From Sva-07 sp963828415 (GTDB lineage Bacteria; Actinomycetota; Acidimicrobiia; Acidimicrobiales; Ilumatobacteraceae): a stretch of 64,000 bases of DNA. The stretch covers positions 434,001 to 498,000 of the forward strand of contig CAWHEI010000012.1 of assembly GCA_963828415.1 (NCBI GenBank), given 5' to 3'. The notes under the pieces are model-generated. The model had not been told where the DNA came from, did no database searches, and was given only the letters and a program-made list of their open reading frames with translations. A program made the position numbers and the translations under genes. Positions 8,758 to 19,193 of this stretch are shown piece by piece (the stretch's first letter is position 1; each line of letters begins with the position of its first letter).

Positions 8758-9611
8758 TCAGTCGTCTGATCGATGGGTCGAGTGGAGGTCGAGCGGGACG
8801 TCGGTCGAGCCGGTCTCGATCGGTGAGATCGGCTGCATGATCCGTCGCCGCTCGGGTGTGAGCCGGTCGAGGAACTCCGTCGACAGCCGATAGCCGAACC
8901 GCGGCGTCGCCCACGGAGGGCCGTAGCGCAAGATGATCACCCGGCGCTCGCCGGCATTCGTTCGTGTACTGCCGCCGTGCATGCACGCGTCGACGAACAC
9001 GAGCGCGTCACCGGCGCGACAGTGCACGGGCACCGCGTGCGGGAGCTCGTCCATCCGATCACCTCGTGCGTAGTCACCGGCCAGCGGGTGGACGAAGTTC
9101 GACTTGTGGCTACCGGGCACGATCATGGTCGGCCCATCGCCGAGACCGATGTCGGTCAGCGCGACGAGCACGTTGAGTTGGCCACAGCGGAATCGGCCGT
9201 TGCGGAACGAGTACTGCGTGCGCACCGACGCGTCGTGGCCGCCGGAGTGCACGGGATGGTGACCGCCGGCCTCGCGGATCGTGGCGATGTGTTCGTCGAT
9301 CGTGACGCCTTGGACGTAGGTGCCGGACTCGCCGGCGTACCGCCGGGCGTGATCGATCCAACTCGGAGTGATCGATCAGGATGTCGAAGGCGGGGTCGCC
9401 GCAGTCGAGCAGGTTGTGCAGCTCGAATCCGGTGTCGGCGGTGTAGTCGCGGCGCTGGGCCTGGCCGTACCACTCGCCGTGGCCGAGCTAGGGGAATCGG
9501 TCGTACGCGCCGTTCAGGGCGCGGACCTCGTGAGCCGACAGCGCTCCGCGAATCACGAGGAAGCCCGCAGAGGTCGAACTCGTAGTCGTCGAGTGCCGTC
9601 GGCAACGTCAT
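8758..9611 (-). pseudogene. Phytanoyl-CoA dioxygenase (PhyH) family protein, two frameshifts and one stop
   Basis: The start ATG 9611 opens MTLPTALDDYEFDLCGF. An extra base in the CCC run at 9564-9566 and another at 9360/9361 break the frame, and an in-frame TAG sits at 9488-9490 after RFP. Repaired, the frame is exactly 283 codons plus stop. The C-terminal part has the features of Fe(II)/2-oxoglutarate dioxygenases of the PhyH family: GPTMIVPGSHKS, then VDACMHGGSTRTNAGERRVI with the distal iron ligand His and the 2-oxoglutarate-binding Arg. The substrate is unknown. It is divergent from the DeoR-like gene, so the region from 9612 to 9716 probably drives both genes. Confidence 0.7.
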
Positions 9612-9666
9612 CGGTCCCAGACTAGCCATCGAATGCGAGCGTTTGGTGCACTGCTTGCTGCGTTTG

Positions 9667-9714
9667 CTTTCGACAATTGACACAGAACGAAAGATGATTG
9701 AAAGATATCGAAAG
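9667..9714 (+). promoter_or_regulatory. Promoter with tandem GAAAG repeats, probable DeoR-family operator
   Basis: TTGACA at 9677-9682 is a good -35 element, with AT-rich AAAGATA-like sequence about 18 bp later. Three GAAAG repeats (9689, 9700, 9710) lie 11 and 10 bp apart, one helical turn each, and an inverted CTTTCG at 9667-9672 faces CGAAAG at 9688-9693. DeoR-family regulators of the AgaR type bind tandem TTTC/GAAA repeats. The position over the -10 region and just ahead of the regulator gene suggests autorepression. Confidence 0.55.
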
Positions 9715-9716
9715 TG

Positions 9717-10518
9717 ATGGGGAGCACGGAGGTCGAGGAGAACCTGCCCGCGGAAGTCCGCCAGCAGCGCACTCACGAGTACCTCAACGAGCGCGGCTTC
9801 GTCCGCGTCCGCGAACTCTCCGACCGGTTCGGTGTCAGCACGGTCACGGCTCGCAACGACCTCGATGCGCTCGCTCAGCGACGCCTCGGTGCAGCGCGTC
9901 CACGGTGGTGCGATGCCGATCAACCGTTCTCGCGGCGAGCAGTCGTTCGAAGAGGTGGCGACTCAGCGCGCCGACGAGAAGCAGCGCATCGCTCGCGCCG
10001 CGGCCGAGCTCGTCTCGACCGGTGAATCGATCCTGGTCGACGTCGGCACCACGGCGGCGGCGTTCGCGCGCACGTCTGGTCGCCCGACCCGACCTCGGCG
10101 AACTCAACGTGATCACCAACGGCATCAGCATCGCCCTCGCGCTCGAAGCGGCCCATCCGCGCTTCTCGATCGTGGTCACCGGCGGCACCTTGCGGCCGAA
10201 GCAGCACTCGCTCGTCGACCCGCTCGCCGGATCGTTCCTGAAGACACTCAGCGTCGACACGGTCTTTCTCGGCTGCAACGGCATCCACCCGAACGTCGGG
10301 ATCACCAACATCAACCTGCCCGAGGCAACGTGAAGCGAGCGATGATCGAAGCGTCGCAGCGATGCGTGGTGATGGCCGACAGCACCAAGATCGGCACGCG
10401 GGCACTCGCAAGCGTCTGCTCGATCGACGACGTCGACGTCGTCGTCACCGACAGCGACGTACGAGACACCGACGTCGACTGGCTCAGGGAACGAGGTGTC
10501 GACGTCATCGTTGCGTGA
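9717..10518 (+). pseudogene. DeoR/GlpR-family transcriptional regulator (three frameshifts)
   Basis: The N-terminal winged helix (RQQRTHEYLNERGFVRVRELSDRFGVS) and the C-terminal sugar-phosphate sensor (FARTLVARPDL, VVTGGTLRPKQHSLVDPLA, FLGCNGI, VVMADSTKIGTRALA) are typical of the DeoR family. The frame is broken by an extra base near 9882, another at 10075 and a missing A near 10326. Repaired, it gives 266 residues, close to the normal family size of about 255. These regulators usually repress sugar-uptake operons and release DNA when a sugar phosphate binds. It stands immediately upstream of the ABC importer and GalT-like gene, which it presumably controls. ATG 9717 was preferred over GTG 9714. 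Confidence 0.8.
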
Positions 10519-10585
10519 GGTCGATACGAGAACGTCCGGAGCTCTCCGGATGACAGACCGGTTCGCTCGAGCGACCCGGACGGAT

Positions 10586-10607
10586 GGGACGCACCAGGGT
10601 GTGTCCC
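10586..10607 (+). promoter_or_regulatory. Hairpin directly upstream of the binding-protein ribosome site
   Basis: A 10-bp stem with one G-U pair (GGGACGCACC / GGTGTGTCCC, loop AG) ends about 10 nt before the AGGGAGG that precedes GTG 10624. A weaker, similar stem (12060-12082) stands before the first permease. They may modulate translation or mark mRNA processing; the role is unproven. Confidence 0.4.
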
Positions 10608-10623
10608 AAGAGGGAGGAACAAC

Positions 10624-11988
10624 GTGAGGAACCTACGAAGGGTGGCCGCAGCAGCGGTTGCGCTGTCGCTGGTCGCTGCCGCGTGCGGTAGCGACGACGA
10701 TGGCGGGACCACCGAGGGCACCGACGCAGCGGGCACGACCGCCGAGACCACCGCCGGGGGCGGCGGCGACGGCAGCGGCGTCGAGGTCCGCTGGCGTACC
10801 CGGCCTGACAACGACGCCGAGGCGCAGCTCTACGCGGGCATCAGCGACGAGATCGACGCCGCCAACGACGGCTTCAGCCTCAGCTACGAACCCGGCACCA
10901 ACGAGGGCTCGCCGTACCAGGACCAGCTGGTCACCGAGATCGCGAACGGCACCGCGCCCGACGTGTTCTGGATTCCCGGCACCGACATCGCCCGATTCCA
11001 GTCCGAGGGCCTGATCCTCGACCTCAACGAACTGGCGACGGCCGACGGGTTCGACACCGGCGAGTTCTACCCGGAGCCGATGTACCACTTGACCTACGAT
11101 CCCGAGACCGGTGCGCCGGGCGACAAGCTGTGGGGCCTCCCCCGCGACGTGTCGACGTTCGCGCTGTACCTCAACAACGACCTCATCGCCGAGGCCGGCG
11201 CCGACGACCCGCGCGCACTCGCTGAAGCCGGCGAGTGGGACTGGGACGCGTTCGACGAGGTTGCCGAGAAGGTGACCGCGCTCGGTGGTGCGAACAAGGG
11301 CTTCGCGATGAACGGCTGGTGGGCCAACTACGGAGCGTTCATGAACGCCGCCGGCGGCGGCTTCTTCAACGAGGATCGCACCGAGTGCGCTCTCGACTCA
11401 GCAGAGTCCATCGCCGGCATGGAGCAGATCGTCAAGGTGTACGAGAACGGATGGCGCAGTTCCGTTCGGCGAAGACGGTGAGCCGCCGTGGAAGGCCGGC
11501 ACCGTCGGCATGTTCACCAACGGCCGATGGGCAACGCCCGGCGCTCGCGCCGACGTCGACTTCAACTGGGACGTCGTCCAGCTGCCGACCGGTAGCGGTG
11601 GCACGCAGGGCAACTGGCTGTTCTGGGGCGCCTACGTCGTCAACGCCAACACCGAGCACCCGCAGGAAGCGTGGGAACTCGTTCAGGCACTGACGACCGC
11701 CGACACGCAGGCCCAGATCAGCGAACTCGGAGCCAACATCCCGAGCCGCCAGAGCCAGGACCGCGATCGACGCGTTCCTCACATTCACCCCGCCGGAGAA
11801 CAACCAGGCGTTCATCAACGGTCTGCAGGACAGCGCCCACCGCCGAAGGCCCGCTGTGGGCCGGCGACTGGCCGACGTTCGACACTGCGATGAACGATGC
11901 AGTGACCGCCGTGATCAACGGCACCCGCACCTTGGATGACTACGCAGCCAAGGTCTGCGACGAGACGGCAGCTGCATTCGACAGCTGA
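10624..11988 (+). pseudogene. Carbohydrate ABC transporter substrate-binding lipoprotein (three frameshifts)
   Basis: The start is GTG 10624 after a strong AGGGAGG. A lipoprotein signal ends in LVAAAC, so the mature protein is anchored at the outer face of the membrane. The body is a family 1 extracellular solute-binding protein: NGTAPDVFWIPGTDIARF near residue 115, LWGLPRDVSTFALYLNNDL, and late GPLWAGDWPTFD. Single extra bases at 11464, 11762 and 11838 break the frame. Removing them gives 453 residues, a usual length. It delivers a sugar or oligosaccharide to the permeases encoded downstream. The exact sugar is unknown, though the GalT-like gene at the operon end hints at galactose-type substrates. 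Confidence 0.8.
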
Positions 11989-12002
11989 CGTCCAATGACT
12001 CG

Positions 12003-12043
12003 GCCGACGTACACGATGTGCCTGGCACGTCGTGTACGTCGGC
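12003..12043 (+). other. Long intercistronic hairpin
   Basis: A 14-bp perfect stem (GCCGACGTACACGA / TCGTGTACGTCGGC) continues into an inner GTGCC / GGCAC stem around a single T, about 19 paired bases in all. It lies in the 117-bp gap between the binding-protein gene and the permease genes. No T-run follows, so mRNA stabilisation of the upstream cistron, as at malE-malF in enteric bacteria, is more likely than full termination. Confidence 0.6.
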
Positions 12044-12105
12044 TGGTCCGGTTCTGTGAGGGAGCACCTACGGTGTGGTCCCGGTTTCTCGATGAGGGGG
12101 TGATG

Positions 12106-13839
12106 ATGGTCGATTCGACTGTGACGGACCGCGAGTCGCCGACCGTCCGACAACGCGACCGCGACCCGATGTCGAGCGGCATGCACCGCCGCTTGCAGTT
12201 GGTCGTGGTGTGGCACATCGCCGGCGCCGTCGGCGCGGTGGTCGATGATGGTGCTCGCGAGCCGCTCTGGCGACCAGGAACTCCCGGCCACCATCGGGGT
12301 GTTCCTGAGAGTGTTCGCGATGGCGACCTTCGTCGGCCACGCTGCGTCGGCGTTCGGCGTGCAGCAACGACGCCGATGGGGACGCACCGTCTCGCTCGTC
12401 GTGAGCTATCTCACCTTCGTCGTCACGATCGTGGCGTTCGTTCACCAGCTCGGCGGATTCACAGCGGTCGGCAAGCTCGGCGAAGGCTTGAGCAAGGCGT
12501 TCATCCCGTTCCTCGTCATCGCCGTCGGACTGATCTGGGTGCTCGTCGCCGGGCAGATCGCCGCGGACCGCCCGACGGCGCCGGGACCCCGACTGCTGCG
12601 ACGGGCCGGTTGGGTCGTCGCTGCGATCGGGCTCGCCTGGTTCGTGGTGGCCGCGGATCCCGAGCGGGCATGATCTCCACGCGTGGCGGAACGCATCGTG
12701 CAACCCGTCACGCATCGCCACCTTGCTGTTGGCGGGGGCATCGCTCGCTGCGACCAGATTCATGTGGCAACGCGAGGTCGGACGGATCTTCGGGACGACG
12801 GCGAGCACCGAACGGACACTCACCGGTCTCGCGTTCCTGTCGCCGAACCTGCTCGGCTTCCTGTTCTTCTTCGCCGGTCCGGTGCTGTTCTCGCTGGTCG
12901 TCAGCTTCTTCGACTGGAAGACCACGGGCACGGGCCGGTCGTTCATCGGTCATCGACAACTACATCGAGGCGCTCAGTCCTCGACATCTCCAGCGCACCC
13001 ACTGCGAACGCCGGCGTCGAGGTCCTGAAGGACGACTACCAGGTGCTGATGCACCTCGACGTGGTTCGGTCAGCACTGGGTGATCGGAGCGCGCGACGTC
13101 ACGTTCTGGTTGTCGCTGCGCAACATCATGTTCTTCCTCGTGCTCGCAGTGCCGCTGTCGGTCCTGCCGGCGCTGTGCCTGTCGAGCATCCTGGCATCGC
13201 AACTGCGCGGGATGAAGGTCTTCCGGGCGATCTACTTCGTCCCGTCGGTCGCCGGCGTCATCGGTGTGGCGATCATCTGGGGGCAGCTGTTCCAGTCGAC
13301 CGTCGGCTGGATCAACTACCTGATCAAACGCGGCGGCGAGATCCTGCCGTTCGTCGAGCCGCCCGACCAGGGCCAGGCCGTGGCTGAGCAGCAACTCGAC
13401 GGCGCTGCTGGCGATGGTGATCGTGTTCGCCTGGATGAGCTTCGGGTTCAACACCGTGCTGTACCTCGCCGGCCACCAGAGCGATCCCCAAGGAGTTGTA
13501 CGAGGCCGCCGAGATCGACGGTGCCCGCGCCTGGAAGATCTTCCGGCGGATCACGGTGCCGCAGCTGCGCAACACGACGTTCTACGTGCTGATCACCACG
13601 TCGATCCTCGCGCTGCAGCTGTTCGACATCGTGTGGATCCTGTCGCACGCCGCAACCCGGCGGCCCGGACAACGCCACGATGACCCCGGTGATCGCGCCT
13701 GTACAACGAGGCGTTCAAGCAACAACAACCGCGGCTACGCCTCGGCGCTCGCCTGGGTGCTGTTCGCCATCATCTTCGTGTTCACGTTCGCCCAGTTCCG
13801 GCGTGAACGCGACGAAGCGCACGGACAGGGAGGCGCTGA
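12106..13839 (+). pseudogene. Sugar ABC transporter permease 1 with extra N-terminal membrane region (about 10 frameshifts)
   Basis: The C-terminal half is a MalF/UgpA-type inner-membrane permease (LAFLSPNLLGFLFFFAGPVL, then IPKELYEAAEIDGARAWKIF, which carries the EAA loop that docks on the ATPase). About 200 residues precede it, with additional membrane helices (residues about 30-190) not found in standard 300-residue permeases. Extra bases near 12244, 12660, 12951, 12976, 13064, 13380, 13482, 13657, 13698 and 13726 break the frame. After repair the protein is continuous up to about 13803. The stop is inferred as TGA 13837-13839, which needs one missing base. Start ATG 12106 follows GAGGGGG. 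The neighbouring genes confirm its role. Confidence 0.7.
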
Positions 13840-13841
13840 CG

Positions 13842-15045
13842 ATGAGCGTCAAGCGCAAGGGCCCTCGGGCGACCGCGATTCGGGTGGCCACGTACGCGTT
13901 GCTGGTCACCGTGGCGATCATCGTCCTGTTCCCGTTCGTGGTGGCGCTGTCGACGTCGATGAAGCGCAACGCCGACATCTTCACGTACCCGCCGTCGCTG
14001 ATCCCCCGCACCGAGACGGACGGTCGACCGATCCCGACCGTGGGCTCGACGATGCCACGGTGTACGTCCTGCCGGACGCGACGGCAAGTTCGCGCTGGCC
14101 GACGACGACGTGCCGATCGCTGAGTTCCGCCCGCCTCGACGACCCGAGCGTGATCATCGCCCGCCCGCCGGCGGACGGCATCGAGACCGATCGCACCACG
14201 GTGATCGACGGCGAGGAGGAGACCGTCTACCTACTCGACGTCGACGGCGAAGAGGTCGAGGTGTACCGCGCCCGGCTGACCGTCGGCGGTCTGTTCGTTC
14301 CGGTCGACCGGCGACGGCGACTCGGTCGTAGAGCTCGTGAACCTCGCGACGCCGGACCGCATCTTCGGACCACGGTTCGAGAACTTCTCGCGAGGTCGTC
14401 ACCGAGAAGAATCTCGGACGGTCGTTGACCAACACCGTGCTGGTCACGATCGCCGTGGTGGTCGGCCAGATCGTCACGTCCGTGCTCGGCGGCTACGCGT
14501 TTGCCCGCATCGACTTCAAGGGACGCGACCAACTGTTCCTGCTGTACCTCGGCTCGGTGATGATCCCGTTCGTGGTGCTGATCATCCCGCTGTTCCAGCT
14601 CATGCTCCAGCTGGGTTGGACCGACAACCTCGTCGCGCTGATCATCCCGTTCGTGTTCACTGCGTACGGCACGTTCCTGATGCGCCAGTTCTTCCTCGGC
14701 ATCCCGAAGGAGATCGAGGAAGCCGCGCTGATCGACGGTGCGAGCCGCTCGACGATCCTGTGGAAGGTGATGGTGCCGCTCGCCCGGCCTGCGATCGCCA
14801 CGTTGGCAACGTTCGGATTCCTCTACGCGTGGAACTCGTTCTTCTGGCCACTGGTCATCATCAATTCGGGCAACCCCGACAACGGGCTGCTCACGCTCAC
14901 GCTCGCGACACTCGGCGGGCGTTCGAGCACCGACACCAACCTCGTCTTCGCCGGTGCCGTGCTCGCCATGGCACCACCGATCCTCGTGTTCCTGTTCGCC
15001 CAGCGCTACTTCGTCGAGAACTCCGCCTCCAGCGGACTCAAGTGA
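13842..15045 (+). pseudogene. Sugar ABC transporter permease 2 (five frameshifts)
   Basis: A MalG/UgpE-type permease. The N-terminus MSVKRKGPRATAIRV leads into the first helix. The C-terminal block has GGYAFARIDFKG, the EAA loop IPKEIEEAALIDGASRSTI and AWNSFFWPLVII. The middle (about residues 60-200) is a long soluble insert (ETVYLLDVDGEEVEVYRARL) typical of this subgroup. Missing bases near 14042 and 14080 and extra bases near 14128, 14309 and 14391 break the frame. Repaired length is 400 residues. From 14392 the frame is intact to the stop. It pairs with permease 1 to form the membrane channel of the importer. Confidence 0.75.
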
Positions 15046-15054
15046 GGCCCCACC

Positions 15055-16230
<1,176 letters not shown>

Positions 16231-16235
16231 CGGCG

Positions 16236-17085
16236 ATGGCATCCGAGGATCTCCGCGTCGACCCCACCCTGGGCACCCGCGTCCACGTCGTTGGCGCCCG
16301 CCAGGGGCGGCCGAACCTGCCCGCGAGCGGCTGCCCGTTCTGCGTCGGTGGCGTCGAGGCGCCGGAACCGTACGTCGTTCGTTGGTTCCCGAACCGTTGG
16401 CCGGCGATGCCCGACGAACGCTGTGAGGTGGTCCTCTACACCTCCGATCACGACGCAACGTTCGCCTCGCTCGGTGTCGAGGGGGCGCGCCGGGTGGTCG
16501 ACCTGTGGGCAGAACGAACCACGGAACTCGGGGCCAGGGACGACGTCGAGTACGTGCTCGTGTTCGAGAATCGGGGCCCGGAGATCGGGGCTACGATCAC
16601 TCACCCGCACGGGCAGATCTACGCGTTCGACCACGTGCCGGAACGCCAGCTCGCGCTGCTGTCTGCCGGCTGGAAGCCCGACGTCGACCCGGGTGATCGC
16701 CTCGTGACCGCACGGGACGGGTGGACCGTCTCCGTCCCCGTCGCCAGCCCGTTCCCTGGTCGCGCTGTCGATTTCACCGGACACGCAGGTGCCCGACCTG
16801 GTGACGCTCGGCGTCGAAGCCCGGACCGCGCTGGCGTCGGTCCTCGTCGACACCTTCGGCCGCCTCGACCGGCTGTACGACCGGGCGCTGCCCTACATGA
16901 TGTGGTTGCACCAGCGACCGACCGACGGCGACGAGTGGCCCCAAGCCTGGTTCAACATCGACATCGTGTCGCCCTGGCGTGCCGCCGGTGTGCAGCGGTT
17001 CATCGCCGCGGCGGAGGTCGCCACCGGCGAGTACTTCAACCCCGTCGTGCCCGAGGACCTCGCCGCGACGCTCCGGTCGCTCTGA
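16236..17085 (+). pseudogene. galT: Galactose-1-phosphate uridylyltransferase-like protein (one frameshift)
   Basis: A HIT-superfamily nucleotidyltransferase with a zinc-type CPFCVGG motif near residue 30, VFENRGPEIGATITHPHGQIY near 120 containing the catalytic H-P-H, and the late WLHQRPTDGDEWPQAWFNID. GalT moves UMP between UDP-glucose and galactose-1-phosphate in the Leloir pathway. An extra C in the CCC run at 16754-16756 breaks the frame; repaired length is 282 residues, shorter than the usual 330-350. It follows the ATPase stop by 5 bp, so the importer and this enzyme form one operon, linking uptake to galactose entry into metabolism. A related uridylyl- or adenylyl-transferase cannot be fully excluded. 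Confidence 0.75.
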
Positions 17086-17100
17086 CCCGTCCACGGCGAT

Positions 17101-17168
17101 CATCAGCCAGAAAAATGCCTGGATTGTCGCGCTCAGCGCGACGAACGAGGCATTTTTCGGGCTGATGA
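17101..17168. terminator. Long A/T-arm terminator hairpin (family 3 copy)
   Basis: Nested inverted repeats: CATCAGCC / GGCTGATG outside, GAAAAATGCCT / AGGCATTTTTC, and a GTCGCGC / GCGCGAC core around TCA. It lies between the convergent GalT-like and CitE-like genes. The A-run on one arm and the T-run on the other make a factor-independent terminator in both directions. A closely related hairpin lies at 49192-49240. Confidence 0.85.
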
Positions 17169-17170
17169 GG

Positions 17171-18037
17171 TCAGTCGAGGGCGGCGATCGCAGCGGCGGT
17201 GGCGAGCACGCGGCGGGCGTTGTCGACGTGAAGGTTCTCGATCATCCGGCCGTCGACCGTCACCACGCCACGTCCGTCGGCGACCGCCTCGTCGAACGCC
17301 GCGATCACCCGCTCGGCGTAGTCGATGTCGTCGGCCGACGGGGCCCAGGTGTCATTGGCCGGTTCGACCTGGCTCGGGTGGATCAGGGTCTTGCCGTCGA
17401 AGCCCATCTCCATGCCCTGGCGGCACTCGGCCTCGAATCCCTCGGCGTTCTTCACGTCGTTGTACACGCCGTCGAGGATCACTTTTCCAGCCTCACGAGC
17501 GGCGAGCAGCGCCGTGGCGAGGTGCGGAACCAGGGGATGCCGGCCCGGCACGAGCGGCGAGCGCAGTTCCTTGGCGAGGTCGTTGGTGCCCATCACCAAC
17601 ACCGCCACGCGAGGATGTGCGGCGATCTCGCGGACGTTGAACATCGCGGTCGGCGTCTCGATCATCGGCCAGATCATCACGTCGGCGGCACCGGCACCGT
17701 CGAGCAGCACGGCGACCCGATCGACGTACTCGACCGAGTCGACCTTGGGGATCACGACAGCTGACGGGTGCGCGCCCGCGGCTGCGGTGACGTCGTCGCT
17801 CCCCCACTGCGTGTCGAGCCCGTTGCAGCGGATCGTCAGCTCACGGTTGCCGTACAGACCGGACTCGACAGCGGCGACTGCCTTGCCTCGAGCATCGGGC
17901 TTGGCGTCGGGGGCGACGGCATCTTCGAGGTCGAAGATGATTGCGTCGGCCGGGATCGTCTGGGCCTTCTCGAGGGCACGATCGTTCGCCGCCGGCATGT
18001 ACAGCACCGAGCGGCGGGGGCGGAGTTCGTCGGTCAT
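17171..18037 (-). CDS. CitE-like CoA-ester lyase, malyl-CoA lyase/thioesterase type
   Basis: A 288-residue HpcH/HpaI aldolase superfamily TIM barrel: RSVLYMPAANDRALEKA at the N-terminus, IIFDLEDAVAPDAK (acidic metal and substrate site) near 35-48, VIPKVDS near 112 and MIETPTAMFNV near 140. The family cleaves or hydrolyses (methyl)malyl-CoA esters. The C-terminal LIHPSQVEPAN is typical of the short CitE branch. It starts at ATG 18037, 10 bp after the stop of a longer paralog, so the two form an operon. The pairing recalls Mcl1 (lyase) and Mcl2 (malyl-CoA thioesterase) of the ethylmalonyl-CoA pathway. Which reaction this one performs is not resolved by sequence alone. Confidence 0.85.
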   Translation of the reverse strand: MTDELRPRRSVLYMPAANDRALEKAQTIPADAIIFDLEDAVAPDAKPDARGKAVAAVESGLYGNRELTIRCNGLDTQWGSDDVTAAAGAHPSAVVIPKVDSVEYVDRVAVLLDGAGAADVMIWPMIETPTAMFNVREIAAHPRVAVLVMGTNDLAKELRSPLVPGRHPLVPHLATALLAAREAGKVILDGVYNDVKNAEGFEAECRQGMEMGFDGKTLIHPSQVEPANDTWAPSADDIDYAERVIAAFDEAVADGRGVVTVDGRMIENLHVDNARRVLATAAAIAALD

Positions 18038-18047
18038 CGGTGTCTCC

Positions 18048-19112
18048 TCAGAAGCCGTACGAGGCGGCGAGTTCGGGATCGCGTTCGGACAGCGCACGGG
18101 CGAGTTCGACGACGACGCGGCACTGCTTCACGCTGGCGTCATCCTCCATCTTGCCGTCGAGCATGATCGCTCCGGTGCCGTCACCCATCGCGTCGATCAC
18201 ACGTTGAGCGTGGGCGACATCGGCGACGTCGGGGCTGAAGACCTTCTTGGCGATCCCGATCTGCACCGGATGCAGGCTCCAGGCGCCGACGCAGCCGAGC
18301 AGGTAGGCGTTGCGGAACTGGTCCTCGCAGGCAACGGTGTCCTTGATGTCGCCGAATGGGCCGTAGAACGGCAGGATCCCGTTGGTGACGCAGGCGTCGA
18401 CCATGCGGGCGATCGTGTAATGCCACAGATCCTGCTGGTAGGTGGTGCGGGGCGCCTCGACGTCGGTGTTGCCCTCGGCGTCGGCCTCCGGGTCGGCGCG
18501 AACCAGGTAGCCCGGGTGGCCACCGCCGACGCGCGTGGTCTTCATGCGACGGTTGGCGGCGAGGTCGGCGGGACCGAGCGAAAGACCCTGCATGCGAGGC
18601 GAGGCGGCGCAGATCTCCTCGACGTTGGCAACGCCGCGGGCGGTCTCGAGGATCGCATGCACGAGCAGCGGCTCCGTGAGACCGGCCTTCGCTTCGAGCT
18701 GAGCGAGCAGACGGTCGACGTAGTGGATGTCCTCGGGGCCTTCGACCTTCGGGATCATGATCACGTCGAGTGCCTCGCCCGCTTCGAGCACGGCGGCGGT
18801 CAGGTCGTCGAGCCCCCACGGCGAGTCGAGGCTGTTGACTCGAGTCCAGAACTGCGTGTCGCCGAAGTCGACCGAATTGGCCACCTCGACAAGACCGGCT
18901 CGTGCCGCTTCCTTCTGGTCGGCGGGGACACCGTCTTCGAGGTTCGCAAGGAGGATGTCGACGGTCGGGGCGATGTCGGGCACCTTCGAGCGCATCTTCT
19001 CGTTGGCGGCCGGGAAGAAGTGGATCATCCGGCTGGGCGGGAACGGGATCTCACGGACGGGCTCGGGGGCCCCGACAGCGAGCGGACGGAAGAAGTCTCT
19101 GGCTGGACGCAC
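18048..19112 (-). CDS. mcl: L-malyl-CoA/beta-methylmalyl-CoA lyase-like protein
   Basis: A 354-residue HpcH/HpaI aldolase superfamily protein, longer than the CitE paralog next to it. Motifs are MIHFFPAANEKM, ILLANLEDGVPADQKEAAR, VIMIPKVEGPEDI, HAILETARGVANV and SLHPVQIGIAKKVF. This matches the Mcl1/malyl-CoA lyase branch, which splits beta-methylmalyl-CoA into glyoxylate and propionyl-CoA and condenses glyoxylate with acetyl-CoA. The start is uncertain: GTG 19112 is preferred and TTG 19148 is possible. The 5' side abuts a 33-nt palindromic repeat. Together with the hydratase at 20026 and the dehydrogenase at 47525 it points to the ethylmalonyl-CoA route. Confidence 0.82.
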   Translation of the reverse strand: MRPARDFFRPLAVGAPEPVREIPFPPSRMIHFFPAANEKMRSKVPDIAPTVDILLANLEDGVPADQKEAARAGLVEVANSVDFGDTQFWTRVNSLDSPWGLDDLTAAVLEAGEALDVIMIPKVEGPEDIHYVDRLLAQLEAKAGLTEPLLVHAILETARGVANVEEICAASPRMQGLSLGPADLAANRRMKTTRVGGGHPGYLVRADPEADAEGNTDVEAPRTTYQQDLWHYTIARMVDACVTNGILPFYGPFGDIKDTVACEDQFRNAYLLGCVGAWSLHPVQIGIAKKVFSPDVADVAHAQRVIDAMGDGTGAIMLDGKMEDDASVKQCRVVVELARALSERDPELAASYGF

Positions 19113-19155
19113 GTTGCAACCGTAGATCTGGGGGCCGACACCCACCAATCCCCGC

Positions 19156-19188
19156 GATTACATCGCGGGTCTGACCCCTGATGTAATC
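19156..19188. repeat. 33-nt palindromic repeat (family 2), single copy
   Basis: GATTACATC / GATGTAATC arms (9 bp) enclose a GGGTC-T-GACCC inner stem. It lies between the end of mutY (19194) and the start of the malyl-CoA lyase gene. Two more copies in inverted arrangement lie at 27321-27393. It is a REP-like element. Confidence 0.85.
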
Positions 19189-19193
19189 GTCGG

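Noticed and set aside
9717..14391. Programmed ribosomal frameshifting in the regulator and importer genes
   Set aside because: Break sites share no slippery heptamer or following structure, and ten shifts in one gene are not plausible.
18048..18997. Citrate lyase beta subunit in the strict sense
   Set aside because: No citrate lyase alpha or gamma genes are present; the long paralog and neighbouring hydratase fit malyl-CoA chemistry better.
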